Shown here: piece by piece, positions 30,201 to 38,946 of the stretch
Position numbering within the stretch: position 1 is the stretch's first letter
Layout of the letters: the number at the start of each line of letters is the position of its first letter
Origin: Vibrio rhodolitus
GTDB lineage: Bacteria; Pseudomonadota; Gammaproteobacteria; Enterobacterales; Vibrionaceae
Assembly: GCF_003350325.1 (NCBI RefSeq)
Contig: NZ_QLYZ01000002.1
Coordinates: 124,001-188,000, forward strand
Direction: 5' to 3'
DNA: 64,000 nt
Made by a program: the position numbers and the translations under genes
Notes under the pieces: generated by a model
Seen by the model: the letters and a program-made list of their open reading frames with translations, nothing else
Database searches by the model: none
Told to the model about the DNA's origin: nothing

Positions 30201-30306
30201 TGTCGATGTCACTAAGGTTGACGCATCACGCGTATTTTTACTTGATAGCCGATTTGATGTTGACCAAGACGCAAGTCAAGTGACGCTGTCACTAGAGGTG
30301 AACTAA
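27208..30306 (+). CDS. AsmA-like DUF748 domain protein
   Basis: This 1,032-residue protein has one membrane anchor at about 22-43 and a large periplasmic region of repeating beta-strands typical of DUF748/AsmA-like proteins. These are related to the TamB/YhdP bridge proteins linked to lipid traffic between the membranes, but the role of this family is not settled. An extended low-complexity Ser/Ala/Asp linker is visible at about 370-405. The C-terminal 200 residues turn into charged helix with a sequence (LSVDGSVD near 870, later AQRRAQSVKAYL) reminiscent of an OmpA-like fold. It is preceded by an AGGAG ribosome site and has its own terminator. Confidence 0.82.
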   Translation: MSSKFSQAVTKFRTLPRAIRWATYSAGGYLTYAALVGALVPYVAEQQVPKQLSSLIERPVQLGKVAINPFTLQISIDQFAILEGDKPFVQFNQAALQVNFWQSILNGQLEVEYIKLDQPLVKIDRLSDSPQTTFNFSDILAAVEKNSPPAQENEQSNEEVVDRNAPLFPVYIKQTALTNGEIYFYDAVTDTQLAYPSINVTVSDFATQNLLSGDAQLNHYRVDITDNDSANVALEGQLQLKPLRVVGNVAIKDIQLPKLWSFADHEFAAKLSSGKLSFATQYTVEQTLGETPEQDVVTVVTDSGDLSLEQLNFDAYGKSVVSLQSFAIKGIAANTATQQVIVDGIDSNGLVVSAKVDAKGADLAELFTPKSSANAEQSSDNTAGADKQSDEAKSTANTVDTDSGSMTKPWLVTLGGIELKDYALNVEENLLTNKANKWQLAAINLSTKSIVSDLSQPIEFDLSASLNGKGDLSVRGEADVLKQSVDADIAVKSLKLAQFQPYIATAVNATLTSGEFTANTKLSADANGKVVASGSAAVNHLSVRDNKLKKPFVKWRSLAVNKFAFDLNKSKLDIDTLSLSQPYARVVINKDRTTNIGDLVVEQPTAAKQNSAKTSSTAAGASKPFALKVRNISFKDGSAFFADNSLTPNFASGIEQLHGSIGHVSSIPGTKASVDISGSIDRYAPVKVKGEINPLLEKPYLDLDVLFKSIELTTVNPYSGTYAGHYIDKGQLTLALNYKLENNQLQGSNHVVVDQLKLGKASDSDLATDLPIKLAIALLQDSNGVIDLGMDVSGDVNDPEFSVGAVIWQTLSNIITKAVTAPFSFIAGLADADDELNEVSFSFGVDQLDAEQQEKLAQLGEALETRPMLTLSVDGSVDAIEDSKALALSKFEQKLAEQANMSVEQLPQDLTASSIPVQGPLSEALIATYQQQFGTEADAVRDTIEQDLDSKDKDYTDEELDRRWHIALYNLVLNEQQVTPAELGQLAQRRAQSVKAYLVDVTKVDASRVFLLDSRFDVDQDASQVTLSLEVN

Positions 30307-30343
30307 CAACAGTCTCTAGTTGATACTGCTAGCTTAAAAAGTG

Positions 30344-30374
30344 AAAGAGAAGTACTTGGTACTTCTCTTTTTTT
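30344..30374 (+). terminator. Strong intrinsic terminator
   Basis: A perfect 12-bp stem (AAAGAGAAGTAC / GTACTTCTCTTT) with a 3-nt loop runs into a T-run; the A-run on the left means it may also act for the convergent yddG. Confidence 0.9.
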
Positions 30375-30397
30375 GTCTGATAGAAAATCGAACAGCT

Positions 30398-31324
30398 TTA
30401 TTGTGGGGATTCTTCGCCAAGCGTTAACGAGGACTTTGGCTTTTCTCTAGTCAGGTACCAGCTTAATAACGAACCTAAGGTGACCATCGCGACGCCATAC
30501 CAGAAGCTGTGGGTTAAACTCACGCCCAAAATGATGGATGAGAAAACCGCTGACAGTACTGGCGTGAAATAGGACAAAGTTGCCAAGAACACCATGTTGC
30601 CGCCAATAATAGCGATATTCCACAAACCATAGCCACCTGCCATTAAAAATGCGGTGATCAACAAACTAAAGCTCGACTGCCAGCTAAAGCTTATTGCGGG
30701 CTCGTTGGATAAAGCATATTTAATCCAAAGGGCGATGGCTGTTGCGATGAAAAACAACGTAATAGCATTATGTTTTGATTGCTGACGTCGAGTGAGGTTA
30801 CAGTAAACCGCCCAAAGCACCGCTCCGGTAAAAGACATCACATAGACGATTGGGTTAGTGCTGATGTTGGCAATTAAAAGATTTAAAGAGAAACCTTGCT
30901 CGCCACTTACAGTGATTGCAACCCCGATGAATGCCAACAAAATTGCAGGGTAGAGCAATATGTTAGGACGTTTAGTGCCGCCAATAGTAGAGAACAAAAC
31001 TGTTAATGCTGGCCACAAGTAGTTGACGATTGAAACTTCGATCGCTTGTGAACGGCTATTGGAAAAACCAAGCGACAAAGCCAAAAAAATCTCATAACAG
31101 ACAAACAAACTCCCACCCAATAACAGATAGCGTAGTGAGAATAATGACGGTTTTGGTACTCCGAGAATGAGTACTAATAACAGAGCTGCGACGCTATACA
31201 GTAAAGCGCAGCCGCCAATTGGACCGAGCTGTTCAGTCACAACTCGTGCGCTAGCTAACAAGCAACTCCAGAATAGGATCGCAACACATCCATAAACGGT
31301 GAATCGTATGTGGTTATTTTCCAT
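30398..31324 (-). CDS. yddG: YddG-like aromatic amino acid / metabolite exporter (DMT family)
   Basis: This 308-residue, ten-helix EamA transporter reads closely along E. coli YddG: LGPIGG near residue 30, YEIFLALSLG around 75, SQAIEV-IVNYLWP near 95, and YFTPVLSA near 255. YddG exports aromatic amino acids and some drugs across the inner membrane. I place the start at the Met of MENNHIRF (31324), since the longer reading adds five residues before the natural N-terminus; that choice is moderate. It is convergent with the DUF748 gene and divergent from betI. Confidence 0.85.
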   Translation of the reverse strand: MENNHIRFTVYGCVAILFWSCLLASARVVTEQLGPIGGCALLYSVAALLLVLILGVPKPSLFSLRYLLLGGSLFVCYEIFLALSLGFSNSRSQAIEVSIVNYLWPALTVLFSTIGGTKRPNILLYPAILLAFIGVAITVSGEQGFSLNLLIANISTNPIVYVMSFTGAVLWAVYCNLTRRQQSKHNAITLFFIATAIALWIKYALSNEPAISFSWQSSFSLLITAFLMAGGYGLWNIAIIGGNMVFLATLSYFTPVLSAVFSSIILGVSLTHSFWYGVAMVTLGSLLSWYLTREKPKSSLTLGEESPQ

Positions 31325-31339
31325 TTTAAAATGTAACAC

Positions 31340-31780
31340 TCTATTTCTTGCAGGCGCAGAGCTTACCTTAAATCTACCAATTTGAAACTCAATTTTTTAC
31401 GCTGAGCTCAGGTGTTATCACGCTTTAACATATCAATAGCAAATCATTTTGCTAAGCATTTTAGTGACAATAAAAAGCTTAGAGTGCTAACTAATGACAT
31501 AGTTGGCAAATGGCAAATTGCTAGAAAAAGCGAATGTAGCAAGCGATGGAGGATTAATTGTCTATAAGGAATATGTATATTTGATACAGCCACTTATCTT
31601 GCCTTATTGTCTTTTGGAACGCATGTTGATTATCTTGTGTCAATGTAAATCGGATGCTGCTTTATCAGTATCTTTTCACTTCAAGTGGTAACAGAATTGT
31701 TATTTTGATTTGAGTTCTAAGTAAAATTCGTGCATCCTATATTTAACTAACCGTTCAATTAAAAATAACAAGGATGCAAA
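31340..31780. other. AT-rich intergenic region between yddG and betI
   Basis: About 440 bp. A 62-codon open frame inside it has no homology I recognise and no ribosome site, so I do not call it. The right end carries the probable BetI operator. Confidence 0.6.
31743..31762. promoter_or_regulatory. Probable BetI operator upstream of betI
   Basis: TTAACTAACCGTTCAATTAA is an imperfect palindrome (14 of 20 positions symmetric) placed 18 bases before the betI ATG. Known BetI sites centre on a sequence like AACGTTCAAT, and the right half here matches well. Autorepression relieved by choline is the family rule. Confidence 0.5.
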
Positions 31781-32377
31781 ATGCCCAAGGTAGGGATGCC
31801 TCAAATCAGGAAACCACAGCTTGTTAATGCGACCATGTCGGTCATTGATCGGGTTGGCTTGCATGCAGCGAGTATATCGTTGATTAGTAAGGAGGCTGGG
31901 GTATCGACCGGGATCATTAACCACTACTTTGGCGGTAAGCATGGTTTACTTGAAGAAACGATGCGAGAAATCTTAAGGCAACTTTCATCTTCGATTACGC
32001 AGCAATTGCAGCAATTGCCAAAGGATGCTCACTACCAAAGAATCAATGCCATCGTTGACGGTAACTTTGTCGGCTATCAAGCAGAAAACCAAGTGGCAAA
32101 AACTTGGCTAGCGTTTTGGTCTTATTCAATGCATGACGAGCAGCTAAAGCGTTTACAACGCGTTAACGAAAAACGTCTGCTTTCCCATCTAAAAATTGAA
32201 CTTAAAGCGATGTTTAGCCCGCAGCAAGCAGATTTAATTGCGCATGGTATCGCCTCACTAATCGATGGTATTTGGCTTCGCGGGACGCTCAACCCTGAAG
32301 GTATCGACGCTGAACAAGCGCGCGTCATCATCAATGACTACCTAGATAAACAAATTACCTTTTATACAAAACAATAA
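31781..32377 (+). CDS. betI: BetI, choline-responsive TetR-family repressor
   Basis: This 198-residue protein opens [15 protein letters not shown], typical for BetI, followed by a TetR helix-turn-helix at about 25-60 ([22 protein letters not shown]). BetI represses the betaine operon and its own gene, and choline releases it. AAGGA sits six bases before the ATG. It is the first gene of a six-gene operon; betB follows after 16 bp. Confidence 0.95.
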   Translation: MPKVGMPQIRKPQLVNATMSVIDRVGLHAASISLISKEAGVSTGIINHYFGGKHGLLEETMREILRQLSSSITQQLQQLPKDAHYQRINAIVDGNFVGYQAENQVAKTWLAFWSYSMHDEQLKRLQRVNEKRLLSHLKIELKAMFSPQQADLIAHGIASLIDGIWLRGTLNPEGIDAEQARVIINDYLDKQITFYTKQ

Positions 32378-32393
32378 AGAGTCACCACTTCAA

Positions 32394-33854
32394 ATGGATA
32401 TCAGATCACACTATATCAATGGTGGGATGCACTTTGGTCAATCCGAGGAGTATTTCACTACTTACAATCCAGCCAACAATGAACCTCTAGCTCAGGTGCA
32501 ACAAGCGGATCAACAGGTGTTAGAGTTAGCCATTGAGTCTGCCGAAAAAGGCTTTCAAAAATGGTCGGCAATGAGCGCCACGGAGCGTAGTCGCATCCTA
32601 CTTAAAGCCGTGGCTTTGCTACGTGAGCGCAATGATGAGTTAGCACACTTAGAAGTGTTAGACACGGGTAAGCCGATTCAGGAAGCCATTGAGGTGGATA
32701 TTGCAACTGGCGCTGATGTTATTGAATACTTTGCTGGATTAGCCCCAAGTCTGCAGGGCGATCAGCAACCGCTTAGTGAATCGCAGTTTTTTTATACGCG
32801 CAGGGAGCCAATAGGCATCTGCGCGGGTATTGGTGCATGGAATTACCCAATTCAGATCGCGATGTGGAAATCTGCACCGGCCTTAGCCGCAGGTAATGCG
32901 ATGATCTTTAAGCCCTCTGAAGAAACGCCATTAACCGCGCTTAAGCTAGCTGAGATCTACAGCGAAGCCGGTGTACCTGACGGTGTGTTTAATGTAGTTC
33001 AAGGTGATGCGCGAGTGGGTCAGATGCTGACTGCTCATCCTGCTATCGCAAAAGTCTCCTTTACTGGTGAAACAGGGACAGGTAAAGCGGTGATGCGTGA
33101 TAGTGCGGCGACGCTCAAACAAGTCACGATGGAACTTGGCGGCAAATCACCGCTAATTATTTTTGCCGATGCACCGCTTGAGCAGGCGGTCTCTGCGGCA
33201 ATGGTGGCGAATTTCTATACTCAAGGTGAAGTCTGCACACACGGTACTCGTGTTTATGTCCATCAAGATCTCTATCCGCGTTTTATTGAACGGCTGAAAC
33301 AGCGCACTGAGAAACTGATCATCGGCGATCCACTTAATCCTGAGACGCAAATTGGCGCGTTGATCTCTAAACAGCATGAAGAGAAGGTGTTGAGCGCGAT
33401 TAAAACAGCTAAAAACAGCGGTGCATCACTTCTGATTGGTGGCTACAAAGTCACAACGGGTGACCTTAGCCAAGGCAATTTTGTCGCGCCAACGGTGTTT
33501 GTCGATTGCGATGAATCAATGGCACATGTTGCTCAGGAAATCTTTGGTCCCGTTATGTCTGTGATGACGTTTAGTGATGAAGATGAGGTTATCGCTCGTG
33601 CTAACAATACAGATTATGGTTTAGCGGCAGGGGTATTTACCCAAAACCTTTCAAGGGCTCATCGAGTTATTCACCAACTTCAAGCGGGGATCTGCTGGAT
33701 CAATACTTGGGGAGACTCACCAGCAGAGATGCCTGTTGGCGGTTACAAGCTTTCGGGCATTGGGCGTGAAAATGGTGTCGACACACTCAAACACTATACG
33801 CAAACCAAGAGTGTGCTGGTGGAATTGGGCGATTTCGTCAGCCCTTACGCGTAA
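32394..33854 (+). CDS. betB: Betaine aldehyde dehydrogenase
   Basis: This 486-residue NAD(P)-dependent aldehyde dehydrogenase oxidises betaine aldehyde to glycine betaine, the second step of choline oxidation. Visible features are the fold motif PWNYP-like [13 protein letters not shown] (about 145-160), [11 protein letters not shown] (about 225), the general-base Glu in MELGGKSP (about 248) and the nucleophilic Cys in GEVCTHGTR (about 282). The length equals that of family members. It lies between betI and betA with short spacers, in one operon. Confidence 0.96.
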   Translation: MDIRSHYINGGMHFGQSEEYFTTYNPANNEPLAQVQQADQQVLELAIESAEKGFQKWSAMSATERSRILLKAVALLRERNDELAHLEVLDTGKPIQEAIEVDIATGADVIEYFAGLAPSLQGDQQPLSESQFFYTRREPIGICAGIGAWNYPIQIAMWKSAPALAAGNAMIFKPSEETPLTALKLAEIYSEAGVPDGVFNVVQGDARVGQMLTAHPAIAKVSFTGETGTGKAVMRDSAATLKQVTMELGGKSPLIIFADAPLEQAVSAAMVANFYTQGEVCTHGTRVYVHQDLYPRFIERLKQRTEKLIIGDPLNPETQIGALISKQHEEKVLSAIKTAKNSGASLLIGGYKVTTGDLSQGNFVAPTVFVDCDESMAHVAQEIFGPVMSVMTFSDEDEVIARANNTDYGLAAGVFTQNLSRAHRVIHQLQAGICWINTWGDSPAEMPVGGYKLSGIGRENGVDTLKHYTQTKSVLVELGDFVSPYA

Positions 33855-33872
33855 ATAGTCGAGGATTCTGAT

Positions 33873-35573
33873 ATGAAAAAACAATACGACTATATCATCG
33901 TTGGTGCCGGCTCTGCGGGGTGTGTGCTAGCAGATCGTTTGAGTGCTTGTGGCAATTACCAAGTGCTGCTGCTTGAAGCCGGCGGGAGCGATAAGAGTAT
34001 TTTTATCCAAATGCCGACCGCACTTTCGTATCCAATGAACAGTGAAAAATACGCATGGCAGTTTGAAACAGTAGCTGAACAAGGACTGGATGATCGCCAA
34101 TTGCACTGTCCACGCGGCAAAGTGCTCGGTGGTAGCTCGTCTATTAACGGCATGGTGTATGTCCGTGGACACGCCTGTGATTTTGACGAGTGGGAACAGC
34201 AAGGTGCGAAAGGTTGGAATTATCAAAGTTGTCTGCCTTACTTTAAGCGCGCCGAAAGTTGGGTTGGCGGTGCAGATGAATACCGTGGTGATTCCGGTCC
34301 GGTTGGTACTTGTAACGGTAACGACATGAGCCTTAACCCGCTTTACCAAGCATTCATTGAGGCAGGCAAAGAAGCAGGATACCCACAAACGGATGATTAT
34401 AACGGCTATCAGCAAGAGGGCTTTGGTCCAATGCATATGACAGTCGATAAGGGTGTGCGAGCTTCAACGTCTAATGCTTATTTAAGCCGTGCAAAAAAAC
34501 GCAGCAATTTTACTTTGGCTAAAAGAGTCACAGTGGAAAAAGTCCTGCTGGAAAACAAGACGGCTGTCGGTGTTGTCTTTAACAAATCAGGCAAACAGCA
34601 AACGTGTCTGGCGAGCAAAGAAGTGATTTCAAGTGCAGGCTCGATTGGTTCACCGCAACTGTTGCAGCTTTCAGGAATTGGTCCGCGTACCGTGCTTGAA
34701 AATGCTGGTGTCAGTGTTATTCACAATTTAGCAGGCGTTGGGCGTAATCTACAAGATCACTTAGAGGTCTACTTTCAATATCATTGTGAACAACCTATTA
34801 CGCTTAACAGCAAACTGGGTCTGATCAGTAAAGGAATGATTGGTACCGAATGGGTTCTGACTCGCAAAGGGCTTGGCGCCACTAATCACTTTGAGTCATG
34901 TGCGTTTATTCGCTCTCGCGAAGGGGTAAAGTGGCCAAATATTCAGTATCACTTTCTTCCGGCTGCGATGCGCTATGACGGTCAAGCAGCATTTAATGGT
35001 CATGGCTTCCAAGTACATGTCGGACCGAACAAACCAGAAAGTCGCGGCAGTGTAGAGATCATTTCCAATCGTCCAACGGATAAGCCAAGAATTGAGTTTA
35101 ACTACATTTCTACCGAGCAAGATAAGCAAGATTGGCGTGATTGTATTCGCTTAACACGCGAAATTCTCTCGCAACCAGCAATGGACGCTTTTCGTGGTGA
35201 TGAGATTCAACCAGGAGTTGAAATCACCTCTGATGAGGCTATTGATGCATGGGTAAAACAAAATGTAGAAAGTGCTTATCATCCATCATGTACCTGCAAA
35301 ATGGGTGCAGACGATGATCCACTCGCGGTACTTGATGAACAATGCCGCGTGAGAGGCATTGATGCGCTGCGCGTGGTCGACTCGTCAATATTCCCCACCA
35401 TTCCCAATGGCAACTTGAATGCGCCAACCATTATGGTCGCGGAACGTGCAGCGGATATGATCTTGGGTAAACCGCTCCAATTATCACAAGATACTCCAGT
35501 TTGGATAGCCCCGAACTGGCAAGAGATGCAGCGCATGCATCCACCAAAAAGAGAGTTGGATTCTCTCGCTTAA
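33873..35573 (+). CDS. betA: Choline dehydrogenase
   Basis: This 566-residue GMC-family flavoprotein oxidises choline to betaine aldehyde. The FAD-binding motif [16 protein letters not shown] is at about 8-23, the GMC signature [13 protein letters not shown] at about 80-92, and the active-site region with HPSCTCKMG and the final GMC motif ([15 protein letters not shown]) lie near the C-terminus. The ATG has GAGGA eight bases upstream. It follows betB by 18 bp and precedes choX. Confidence 0.96.
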   Translation: MKKQYDYIIVGAGSAGCVLADRLSACGNYQVLLLEAGGSDKSIFIQMPTALSYPMNSEKYAWQFETVAEQGLDDRQLHCPRGKVLGGSSSINGMVYVRGHACDFDEWEQQGAKGWNYQSCLPYFKRAESWVGGADEYRGDSGPVGTCNGNDMSLNPLYQAFIEAGKEAGYPQTDDYNGYQQEGFGPMHMTVDKGVRASTSNAYLSRAKKRSNFTLAKRVTVEKVLLENKTAVGVVFNKSGKQQTCLASKEVISSAGSIGSPQLLQLSGIGPRTVLENAGVSVIHNLAGVGRNLQDHLEVYFQYHCEQPITLNSKLGLISKGMIGTEWVLTRKGLGATNHFESCAFIRSREGVKWPNIQYHFLPAAMRYDGQAAFNGHGFQVHVGPNKPESRGSVEIISNRPTDKPRIEFNYISTEQDKQDWRDCIRLTREILSQPAMDAFRGDEIQPGVEITSDEAIDAWVKQNVESAYHPSCTCKMGADDDPLAVLDEQCRVRGIDALRVVDSSIFPTIPNGNLNAPTIMVAERAADMILGKPLQLSQDTPVWIAPNWQEMQRMHPPKRELDSLA

Positions 35574-35608
35574 ATAGAAAGTTAGTAACAAATACAAGGA
35601 ATAAACAA

Positions 35609-36547
35609 ATGTCTACCATGACAAAACTGCTCTCAACTGTCGCACTTTCAACTTTTGCTGCTGGTGCATACGCAAACCAATGTGAAACCGTTCGTTTTGC
35701 TGATGTCGGTTGGACAGACATTACAGCTACAACCGCAGTAACCAGTGAAATTCTAAAAGGCTTGGGCTACCAAACCAAAACCGATTTGCTCTCTGTTCCG
35801 GTAACCTATTCTTCGATGGCAAATGGGGATATCGATGTATTTCTAGGTAACTGGATGCCAACAATGGAAGGGGATATCGCTAAGTATCGCCAGGCGGGCA
35901 CTGTTGAAACCGTGCGTGCCAACTTAGAAGGGGCGAAATACACTTTAGCGGTACCCAAATATGTTTACGACGCTGGAGTGAAAAACTTCGCCGACCTCGC
36001 AAAACATGCCGACAAATTCAAAGACCGTATTTATGGCATCGAGCCAGGTAATGACGGCAACCGTTTGATTCAATCGATGATTGATAGCGATTCATTCGGG
36101 CTGAAAGATTTTAGTTTAGTAGAGTCTAGCGAAGCGGGGATGGTTTCGCAGGTTTCTCGCGCAGTACGTCGTGATCAGTGGATTGTCTACCTTGGTTGGG
36201 CTCCGCACCCAATGAACAGCAATGTTGAAATGGAATACTTAGCCGGTGGCGATGACTTCTTTGGTCCGAACTATGGCGGTGCAAATGTTTATACCAATGT
36301 GCGTGCTAACTATGTCAATGAATGTCAAAACGTTGGGCAACTTCTTCAAAATCTCGAGTTTAGCCTTGAGATGGAAAACCAGCTCATGGAAGCGATTCTT
36401 AACCAAAAACAAAAGCCAGCGAAAGCGGCGCAAGATTGGTTGAAGGCAAACCCGACTCAGATCGACGCGTGGCTAAAAGGCGTGACTACGCTAGAAGGTA
36501 AGGACGCAACTCAAGCGGTTACAAACTACCTAAATTCAAAAGCATAA
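35609..36547 (+). CDS. choX: Choline/betaine ABC transporter substrate-binding protein
   Basis: This is a 312-residue periplasmic binding protein of the ProX/ChoX type. The start at 35609 (MSTMTKLL) gives a clean signal peptide ending AYA before NQCETV; the longer open frame overlapping betA is not used. The mature part contains RFADVGWTDI, the conserved ligand-pocket opening of this family, and FLGNWMPTM. It delivers choline or betaine to the permease encoded next. In several vibrios the same position is annotated proX; the bet context makes choline the likelier ligand. Confidence 0.92.
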   Translation: MSTMTKLLSTVALSTFAAGAYANQCETVRFADVGWTDITATTAVTSEILKGLGYQTKTDLLSVPVTYSSMANGDIDVFLGNWMPTMEGDIAKYRQAGTVETVRANLEGAKYTLAVPKYVYDAGVKNFADLAKHADKFKDRIYGIEPGNDGNRLIQSMIDSDSFGLKDFSLVESSEAGMVSQVSRAVRRDQWIVYLGWAPHPMNSNVEMEYLAGGDDFFGPNYGGANVYTNVRANYVNECQNVGQLLQNLEFSLEMENQLMEAILNQKQKPAKAAQDWLKANPTQIDAWLKGVTTLEGKDATQAVTNYLNSKA

Positions 36548-36603
36548 CTTGTATTTAAGAGCTCTAGGTGACTAGCGCTCATCAAAAGCACGAAGGATTT
36601 ACT

Positions 36604-37446
36604 GTGAAATTTATTACGGACAACAAAATTCCGTTAGGTGAATGGATGGAAACAGGTGTTGATTGGTTAACACTCAATGCGGCGGGTCTATTTGACGCGG
36701 TTTCTTTCTTCTTGGAAGGCATTATTCTGTTCGTTGTGGATGTATTTAAGTGGATGCCGCCAGCTCTGCCAATTTTGATCACGGCTGCATTAGCTTGGTT
36801 GCTACACCGAAGCATACCATTGGTATTATTTGTCGTTGTCGCCTTACTGACGATTTTAAATTTAGGCTACTGGCAAGAAATGCTGGAAACCTTTGTCTTG
36901 GTGTTCGCTGCGACAACGATTTCCGTATTAATTGGCGTTCCAGTAGGTATTATGGCTGCGCATCGTCCTTGGCTTTATACCTTGTTAAGACCCATCCTCG
37001 ATTTAATGCAAACCGTTCCGACTTTCGTTTACCTTATTCCAACGCTGGTTCTGTTCGGCTTAGGTATTGTGCCGGGGCTTATTTCAACCATCATCTTTGC
37101 CATTGCCGCGCCGATACGCCTGACTTATTTGGGTATTACCAAAGTGCCTGAAGAACTGATTGAAGCAGGTAAAGCATTTGGCGCAAGCCGGATGAAGTTG
37201 TTATTTAAGGTTGAATTACCTGCGGCACTTCCGAGCATTATGGCGGGTGTAACACAATGCATCATGTTATCGCTATCTATGGTGGTTATCGCAGCACTAG
37301 TGGGTGCCGATGGCTTAGGTAAGCCAGTCGTTCGTGCACTAAATACGGTCAATATTTCGCAAGGTTTTGAAGCTGGGTTGGCGATTGTGTTGGTGGCGAT
37401 CATCCTTGATCGTTTGTGCAAAGCACCAAATCAGAAGGAGGCGTAA
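36604..37446 (+). CDS. choW: Choline/betaine ABC transporter permease
   Basis: This is a 280-residue inner-membrane permease of the ProW family with about six membrane segments. I use the GTG at 36604 because GAAGGA lies just upstream and family members begin KFITDNKIPLG-like; an upstream in-frame GTG at 36568 lacks a ribosome site. The EAA loop that docks on the ATPase is visible near residue 180 (EELIEAGKAFGASRMKLL). The gene follows choX by 56 bp and is separated from choV by one base. Confidence 0.92.
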   Translation: MKFITDNKIPLGEWMETGVDWLTLNAAGLFDAVSFFLEGIILFVVDVFKWMPPALPILITAALAWLLHRSIPLVLFVVVALLTILNLGYWQEMLETFVLVFAATTISVLIGVPVGIMAAHRPWLYTLLRPILDLMQTVPTFVYLIPTLVLFGLGIVPGLISTIIFAIAAPIRLTYLGITKVPEELIEAGKAFGASRMKLLFKVELPAALPSIMAGVTQCIMLSLSMVVIAALVGADGLGKPVVRALNTVNISQGFEAGLAIVLVAIILDRLCKAPNQKEA

Positions 37447-37447
37447 C

Positions 37448-38632
37448 ATGGACGCAATTACAATTGAAAACCTTGATGTGGTGTTCGGCAATGAGCAACA
37501 GAAAGCACTAGCGCTATTAGATGCCGGCAACAGCCGCCAAGAGATTATTGATCAAACTGGACAAGTGGTTGGCGTTGATAACGTGTCACTGTCGATTAAA
37601 CAAGGTGAAATCTGCGTTCTGATGGGCTTATCAGGATCAGGTAAATCGAGTTTGTTGCGAGCGGTGAATGGCTTAAATCAAATCTCTCGTGGCTCGCTGA
37701 AAATTAAAGATGGCGACCAGATGGTTGAGCTTTCTGGCTGTGATGAGTCAATACTGCGCCATTTACGTACTCATCGCGTCTCAATGGTTTTCCAAAAGTT
37801 CGCGTTAATGCCTTGGCTAACCGTGATTGATAATGTGGCATTTGGGCTTGAAATGCAGGGAATACCAAAACAGCAGCGCCGCCAAAAAGCGCGTGAGCAA
37901 CTGGAGATGGTAGGGCTGGCTGAATGGGAAGATAAATTCCCCCACGAGCTATCGGGAGGCATGCAACAGCGTGTTGGTCTAGCTCGCGCCTTTGCGATGG
38001 ATAGTGACATTCTATTGATGGATGAACCATTTTCGGCGCTGGATCCGCTTATTCGCACACAGTTACAAGACGAATTGATTCAACTGCAAAAACAGCTCAA
38101 CAAGACCATTTTGTTTGTTAGCCATGATTTGGATGAAGCGTTAAAAATTGGCAATAATATCGCCATCATGGAGTCAGGTAAATTGATTCAACATGGTAAG
38201 CCAGAGCAAATTATTCTTGAGCCAGAAAACGATTATGTCAAAGACTTTGTTGCGCATACCAATCCGCTTAATGTGCTTAAAGGTCGCTCATTAATGCAAA
38301 CACGTGATGAGCTTAAGACAAAGCAGGACAAATTGCTGATTTGCGAGAAGCAGCAATTGTGGCTCGATAATCAGAACAACCAAATTGAATTATTGGATAG
38401 CCACAAGTCGTTGGTCGATTGGTCACAACAAGAGCGTGAGATAGAGTCGATCGTTGAATCTAGCGTGGTTTTGGTTGACCCAGAAATCTCTATGCGTGAA
38501 GCGATTGAGCTAAAACAGCGTACCGACCAACCTTTAGTCCTTGTGGAAGAACAAACCGTGATAGGTGTTCTCGGGGACAATGAGTTGTATGAAGCATTAC
38601 TAGGTAACTTTAAAGTTAAGCAGGTAGCGTAA
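37448..38632 (+). CDS. choV: Choline/betaine ABC transporter ATP-binding protein
   Basis: This 394-residue ATPase starts at the ATG at 37448, one base after the choW stop; the longer open frame is an artefact. Walker A GLSGSGKSS (about 60), signature LSGGMQQR (about 177) and Walker B DILLMDEPFSALD (about 195) are all intact. A C-terminal extension after about residue 290 resembles the CBS-like region of ProV/OpuAA, which senses ionic strength in relatives. Together with choX and choW it completes an osmoprotectant importer feeding choline to BetA and BetB. Confidence 0.93.
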   Translation: MDAITIENLDVVFGNEQQKALALLDAGNSRQEIIDQTGQVVGVDNVSLSIKQGEICVLMGLSGSGKSSLLRAVNGLNQISRGSLKIKDGDQMVELSGCDESILRHLRTHRVSMVFQKFALMPWLTVIDNVAFGLEMQGIPKQQRRQKAREQLEMVGLAEWEDKFPHELSGGMQQRVGLARAFAMDSDILLMDEPFSALDPLIRTQLQDELIQLQKQLNKTILFVSHDLDEALKIGNNIAIMESGKLIQHGKPEQIILEPENDYVKDFVAHTNPLNVLKGRSLMQTRDELKTKQDKLLICEKQQLWLDNQNNQIELLDSHKSLVDWSQQEREIESIVESSVVLVDPEISMREAIELKQRTDQPLVLVEEQTVIGVLGDNELYEALLGNFKVKQVA

Positions 38633-38662
38633 CCACAACAGCTACTTAATCTCATTAAAAAA

Positions 38663-38682
38663 GCGACCATCTCGATGGTCGC
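38663..38682. terminator. Hairpin after the bet-cho operon
   Basis: A perfect 8-bp stem GCGACCAT / ATGGTCGC with loop CTCG. A six-A run lies on the left but no T-run on the right, so forward termination would be weak. Confidence 0.5.
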
Positions 38683-38946
38683 AATATCGTACTAATAATC
38701 AAGATCGCTCGTACTAGTTCTTTTGGTTTAGCTAGTCAAAATTGGTGTCTCAATAATGATATTTTGTCACATTGATAGAAATATAAAATTGTGAGCATTG
38801 TTAAACTATTGTGATCTCTCGAGTTGTGTGTGGGTGTTTAAGTTTATTGATTGTTGCATATGATGGTAGATTAATAACGGAATGAATGTATAAATTATCA
38901 ATACAAGTTCTTGACATATAACAATCGAATAGGCTAGGTGGCGACA
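38683..38946. other. AT-rich leader of the first retention-module gene
   Basis: No gene seen. A TTGACA (38911-38916) lies close to the start but has no acceptable -10 at the right distance. Several TGTGA half-sites are present without clear palindromes. Confidence 0.5.

Noticed and set aside
31503..31691. 62-codon open frame between yddG and betI
   Set aside because: No Shine-Dalgarno, no recognisable protein pattern, AT-rich background.
33927..34436. 169-codon antisense frame inside betA
   Set aside because: Shadow of a strongly conserved gene; no start signal.
35501..35608. N-terminal extension of choX overlapping betA
   Set aside because: It would bury the signal peptide; the ATG at 35609 gives a normal one.
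38911..38940. TTGACA as a -35 box for the first retention-module gene
   Set aside because: No -10-like hexamer at 16-18 bp; the expected site falls on the ribosome site and start codon.
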